Shown here one piece after another: positions 5,795 through 9,517 of a stretch of DNA of 9,517 nt (position 1 is the first letter of the stretch; every line of letters begins with the position of its first letter). The notes beneath the pieces were generated by a model, which was not told the DNA's origin, did not search any database, and saw only the letters and a list, made by a program, of their open reading frames with translations. The position numbers and the translations under genes are program-made. This stretch comes from Proteiniphilum sp. (GTDB lineage Bacteria > Bacteroidota > Bacteroidia > Bacteroidales > Dysgonomonadaceae): the NCBI GenBank assembly GCA_012728465.1, contig JAAYFB010000303.1, positions 1-9,517 on the forward strand. Direction: 5' to 3'.

Positions 5795-8700
5795 ATGAAG
5801 AAGCAAATATCTATTATCGTAGTAGGACTCATGGTCTTTACAACACTATTATCACAAAATAAAAAATTTATGAATTATAAGGAGAGTTGGAGAAAGGTTG
5901 AGGATTATTCTCGACGTTCGTTGCCTAAATCGGCTTCTAAAGAGGTTGGTAAAATAATGAGAATGGCTATCGCTGATAAGAATAGTCCGCAGGTGATAAA
6001 GGCTTTGATACATCAAGGGACTTATGACCTGGAGATAGATAGTGATAATAATACTCAAATATTTAGTACTTTAAATGATATGTTGGCCAAAAGCAAGGAT
6101 AGTATTGAGCAGTCTGTGTTGCACTCAATGCTGGGAGACTTGTATATGCAGTACTATCAAAACAGTTCAAGGACTATAAATCAACGTACCGATTTAGGAG
6201 ACTTGATGCCCGATGATATGAAAGAGTGGACGAAGAATATCTTTTATCATAAGGCAATAGAACACATGAATGCTTCTGTGAATGCTGAAACCCATTTGTT
6301 AAACACAAAAGTAGAGGATTATGAAGTAGTTATTGAGTTAGAGAAAAGTTCACGCAAGTATTATCCTACTATGTATGACTTTCTGTCACAAAGGAGGATA
6401 AAAGTATTCAAATCAATAAGCTATAAGAATGATATTAGCTTAATACTTAGATCTAAAAAAATTGATATTAAAAGTCTCTTTTCAGATAATGAAGCGTTTG
6501 TAACAATAAACTTTGCTCCTAGTATTGATGAATATGGATTGTGGACACTAGAGGCGTACAAAGATTTCATTATCTCGCTAATGAATAGAGGTATGGATGA
6601 GTCCATACTATTGACTGAGTTAGATAGAATTGATTATCTCGATGAATTTCCTAGCTATTATGAAAAGCATGCTCTAACACTTATGACTCAAATGCTCAAC
6701 AAATGGAGTGATAACCCATTGAGTGTGGAAATTGTGGATGATATGACTGACTTCATGCAGAATTACAAAAACCTTGATGAATATGATCAAATAGCGAATG
6801 ATGATAATAACAGAAATAGAGATATTTACAACTTGCTAAAAGAATATATTGCTAAGTATCCAAAATATGAGAGAATAGGGTTGTTGAAAAATAAGATGGA
6901 GGAATTAACAAAACCTGTGTATTCAATCGTGGGAAATAATACTTTCACAATAAATGGCGAGAAAAAAATAAAAATATCCTACCGAAATTTATCTAAAGCA
7001 GACTTTAAGCTCTACAAAGTTAATTCTGCAGCAGATGTGCTGATGGATAGATATAATTATGACAAAAAGATTATATCAAAATCAACCTTTGTTGAAAATA
7101 TCAGTGTTGCGTTGCCTTCAAGTGAGGAATATTCATTTAATGAATACGAGTTTATAATAAATATTGATAAGTCAGGTATCTTCATGTTGTCAAATGCTAA
7201 TGGGGGAGGCAGTGAAAATAACAGATCATCAAATTTTATCTTTTCAGTAACAGACTTGGCTGTCTTTTCACGATATCTTGATAAGGATGAGTATGAGTTT
7301 TTTGTTGTGGATCGTATGACTGGTAAGCCTATAGAGGGGGTAAGTTTAGAGTTGTTCAAATTGCCTGGCAATTGGAATAACTCCACGATTGTGAAAGAAA
7401 AGAGCATCATTACAAACAACATAGGATATGTCAAGTATAAAAAAGATATTCCTAACTATGATGTGTTTTATAATGCTAAAATAGATGGTTCAAGTACAAT
7501 GCTCAATCGTTTACCTAATGCTTCATTTTATAGATTCCCCGAGAGCAGTGAGATTCGTGAGAGTGTCTCGATATTTACAGATAGGAGTATATATAGGCCT
7601 GGGCAAACTGTTTATTTTAAAGCAATTGCAACCCTCAAGAATGGGAGTACTGCTAAATTGCAAACTAATAAGAAGTATGATTTAGTTTTGAAAGATGCTA
7701 ACGGAAGAGAAATATCAAAAGAATCGTTATCAGTTAATGAGTTTGGCTCAATGTCTGGAGAGTTTGTTTTACCAACAGATGCAATGAATGGTCGATTTTA
7801 TATTGAGACAGCCAATGGCAATGTATTCTTTAGAGTAGAAGAATATAAACGACCAACTTTTGATGTCGAGTTCGAAAAGGTTAGCAAAACTTACACCTTT
7901 GGTGAAGAAGTTAAGGTGAAGGGAAAAGCTGAAAGCTTCTCTGGTATTAAGCTACAAGATGCAACTGTAGAGTATCGCATTACACGAAGCCAATTTATGT
8001 GGCGGATGTGGGGTGGTAGCCCAGTTCAAGTAGATCATGGTATTGTAACTACAAATGATGATGGGGAATTTGATATAACCTTTACTCCCGAAAAGCCAGA
8101 TAATGTAAATAATAGATTCAACCCTATTTATAGCTATACTATACATGCTACAGTTACTGACTTGAATAGTGAAACACAATCTTCGGAATATAATCTTGTT
8201 GTAGGAGATGTATCTATGATACTGACTTTGAATATTGATGATAAGTTAGAGAAGAGTTCTACTAATAAAATAGAGATAATAGCAACCAATCTTGATGGTG
8301 AAAAAATATCTACTAAGGGTACATATGTAATTTATTCGTTGCATGATAATGACTCTATTAATAAGCAAGTAGGAAGTGGAGACTTTGAGGTGGGCGAGCA
8401 AAAGAAACTAAAATCTGAGCTTGTACAATTGGTCTCAGGAAAATATAAAATTGAGATAAAATCTAAAGATGATAATGGCAGGGAGGTAAAGAGTGACAAA
8501 AATATAACTCTTTTCTCTTACGATGATAAACGACCACCTATCAATACTAACGAATGGTTTGTAATAAAAAATAGCACCTTTAGCAATAACTCTGTAGGTG
8601 AGGTGATATTAGGTGCAACTGATAAGGTAAATGTTCTTTATGAACTGTGGCAAGAGAATAATTTTATTGAGCGAAAGTGGATCGAGATAGATAATGAAAA

Positions 8701-9517
8701 TAGACTCTTCTCAATACCATATAAAGAGAGCTTCAAAAATGGTATTACTCTAACATTTAACTATGTGAAGGATGAAAAATTTTATTCTCACTCTGTAAAT
8801 TTACTCCTTGAAGAGAAGAAAACAGATTTAAATGTTGCACTAGATGTTTTTCGTGATAAAATAAGACCAGGAACTAAAGAGGAATGGCGAATATCGGTAA
8901 AGGATAATGATGGTAACCCAACCATAGCCGAAGTGCTAGCATCTATGTATGACTTATCGCTCGACAAGATTCAAGTTGCTCCAGATTGGTCTTTTATGCC
9001 TGTTTCTAAAGGATATTACTGGTTTAGAATTTCATTATCCAAAGACAACTCTAATTTTACACAATCTTCATATTGGGAAGACACGTATAAATATATTGAG
9101 GTGCCTCCATTAACTTTTGATAGATTCAATTGGTTTGATTTTTCATTTCAAGAGAGATTTATGATTAGAGGTACGCGTTTCGCTTTTCAACAACGAAAAG
9201 CAACGTTTAACGCACCAGAACCAGTAAATGGTGAGATGGAACTTCAATCCAGAAGTGATTTACAGCTTGAAGAGGTGGCAGCTGATGGAACAATGGAAGA
9301 GAATGTCGTAACTGCATTTGGTTTAACAGATAATTCTAATAAAGTATCAACTTCAGAAGGTATCAGACGCAACTTTAACGAAACAGCATTTTTCTATCCT
9401 CAATTGGTAACCAATGATAAAGGCGAAACCCAAATATTATTTACTGTTCCAGATTCAAATACTAAATGGAAGTTTAGACTTCTAGCACACGATAAGAACT
9501 TGAATGTAGGGCAAGCT
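5795..9517 (+). CDS. Alpha-2-macroglobulin family protein (3' end missing)
   Basis: An uninterrupted frame of 1241 codons runs off the right edge. Residues 1-21 are a signal peptide (ISIIVVGLMVFTTLLSQ) without a lipobox, unlike E. coli YfaS, so the protein is probably soluble in the periplasm or secreted. The N-terminal helical part has the Bacteroidota-type LPKSASKEVGKI..A..NSPQVIKALIHQ. Macroglobulin beta domains start near residue 375 (ISYRNLSKADFKLYKV near 395). Others include FVVDRMTGKPIEGVSLELF near 505, DRSIYRPGQTVYFKA (MG2-like, 596-610) and EEYKRPTFDVEF (682-693). The conserved A2M domain opens with RRNFNETAFFYPQLVTNDKGE from 1191, then VPDSNTKWKFRLLAHD. The thioester and receptor-binding regions would lie beyond the window, so thioester status is unknown. 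Relatives are thought to trap proteases. No cysteine occurs in the visible part. Family members run to about 1800-1950 residues, so roughly two thirds is present. ATG at 5795 fits the signal peptide. Confidence 0.92.
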   Translation, partial: MKKQISIIVVGLMVFTTLLSQNKKFMNYKESWRKVEDYSRRSLPKSASKEVGKIMRMAIADKNSPQVIKALIHQGTYDLEIDSDNNTQIFSTLNDMLAKSKDSIEQSVLHSMLGDLYMQYYQNSSRTINQRTDLGDLMPDDMKEWTKNIFYHKAIEHMNASVNAETHLLNTKVEDYEVVIELEKSSRKYYPTMYDFLSQRRIKVFKSISYKNDISLILRSKKIDIKSLFSDNEAFVTINFAPSIDEYGLWTLEAYKDFIISLMNRGMDESILLTELDRIDYLDEFPSYYEKHALTLMTQMLNKWSDNPLSVEIVDDMTDFMQNYKNLDEYDQIANDDNNRNRDIYNLLKEYIAKYPKYERIGLLKNKMEELTKPVYSIVGNNTFTINGEKKIKISYRNLSKADFKLYKVNSAADVLMDRYNYDKKIISKSTFVENISVALPSSEEYSFNEYEFIINIDKSGIFMLSNANGGGSENNRSSNFIFSVTDLAVFSRYLDKDEYEFFVVDRMTGKPIEGVSLELFKLPGNWNNSTIVKEKSIITNNIGYVKYKKDIPNYDVFYNAKIDGSSTMLNRLPNASFYRFPESSEIRESVSIFTDRSIYRPGQTVYFKAIATLKNGSTAKLQTNKKYDLVLKDANGREISKESLSVNEFGSMSGEFVLPTDAMNGRFYIETANGNVFFRVEEYKRPTFDVEFEKVSKTYTFGEEVKVKGKAESFSGIKLQDATVEYRITRSQFMWRMWGGSPVQVDHGIVTTNDDGEFDITFTPEKPDNVNNRFNPIYSYTIHATVTDLNSETQSSEYNLVVGDVSMILTLNIDDKLEKSSTNKIEIIATNLDGEKISTKGTYVIYSLHDNDSINKQVGSGDFEVGEQKKLKSELVQLVSGKYKIEIKSKDDNGREVKSDKNITLFSYDDKRPPINTNEWFVIKNSTFSNNSVGEVILGATDKVNVLYELWQENNFIERKWIEIDNENRLFSIPYKESFKNGITLTFNYVKDEKFYSHSVNLLLEEKKTDLNVALDVFRDKIRPGTKEEWRISVKDNDGNPTIAEVLASMYDLSLDKIQVAPDWSFMPVSKGYYWFRISLSKDNSNFTQSSYWEDTYKYIEVPPLTFDRFNWFDFSFQERFMIRGTRFAFQQRKATFNAPEPVNGEMELQSRSDLQLEEVAADGTMEENVVTAFGLTDNSNKVSTSEGIRRNFNETAFFYPQLVTNDKGETQILFTVPDSNTKWKFRLLAHDKNLNVGQA

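Noticed and set aside
5852..8179. Short frames within the macroglobulin gene (five on either strand)
   Set aside because: All are overlapped by one continuous 1241-codon frame with clear family motifs.

Overview
The window looks like a chromosomal stretch from an AT-rich member of the Bacteroidota, probably order Bacteroidales. The signs are a TonB-dependent receptor with an N-terminal carboxypeptidase-regulatory-like domain, a small lipoprotein with an acidic surface-export-like signal after its lipobox cysteine, a Bacteroidota-type alpha-2-macroglobulin family protein, A/T-rich sequence instead of Shine-Dalgarno sites before the starts, and TAnnTTTG promoter-like boxes. No rRNA, tRNA, CRISPR array, insertion sequence or transposase was seen.

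Layout. The left edge (1-365) is on the minus strand: a DUF2582-type winged-helix protein (81-365), then the first codons of an exported protein that runs off the window (1-37). A gene-poor stretch follows (366-909). Next is a plus-strand 205-residue protein of unknown function with a TTG start (910-1527). The region 1528-2519 has no convincing gene but much structure: two short hairpins with GAA loops, an A/T-rich stem-loop, and a repeat whose 28-base core occurs three times at exactly 168-base intervals, with a weak fourth copy.

The plus-strand envelope block follows: a stand-alone TonB-dependent outer-membrane receptor (2520-4910, no SusD partner), a 129-residue Ig-like lipoprotein (5247-5636) closed by a strong intrinsic terminator (5676-5719), and an alpha-2-macroglobulin family protein (5795 to the window end; first 1241 residues). 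All three are exported, and none has a cysteine apart from the lipobox of the lipoprotein. The receptor would move a ligand across the outer membrane, the lipoprotein probably sits on the outer membrane (possibly facing out), and the macroglobulin is expected in the periplasm. The terminator and long spacers argue for separate transcription units, so a joint function is not shown.

The observations most worth checking are the 168-base periodic repeat, a SusC-like VVTAFG motif just before the conserved macroglobulin domain, the lipoprotein's acidic insertion, and the unassigned TTG-start gene.
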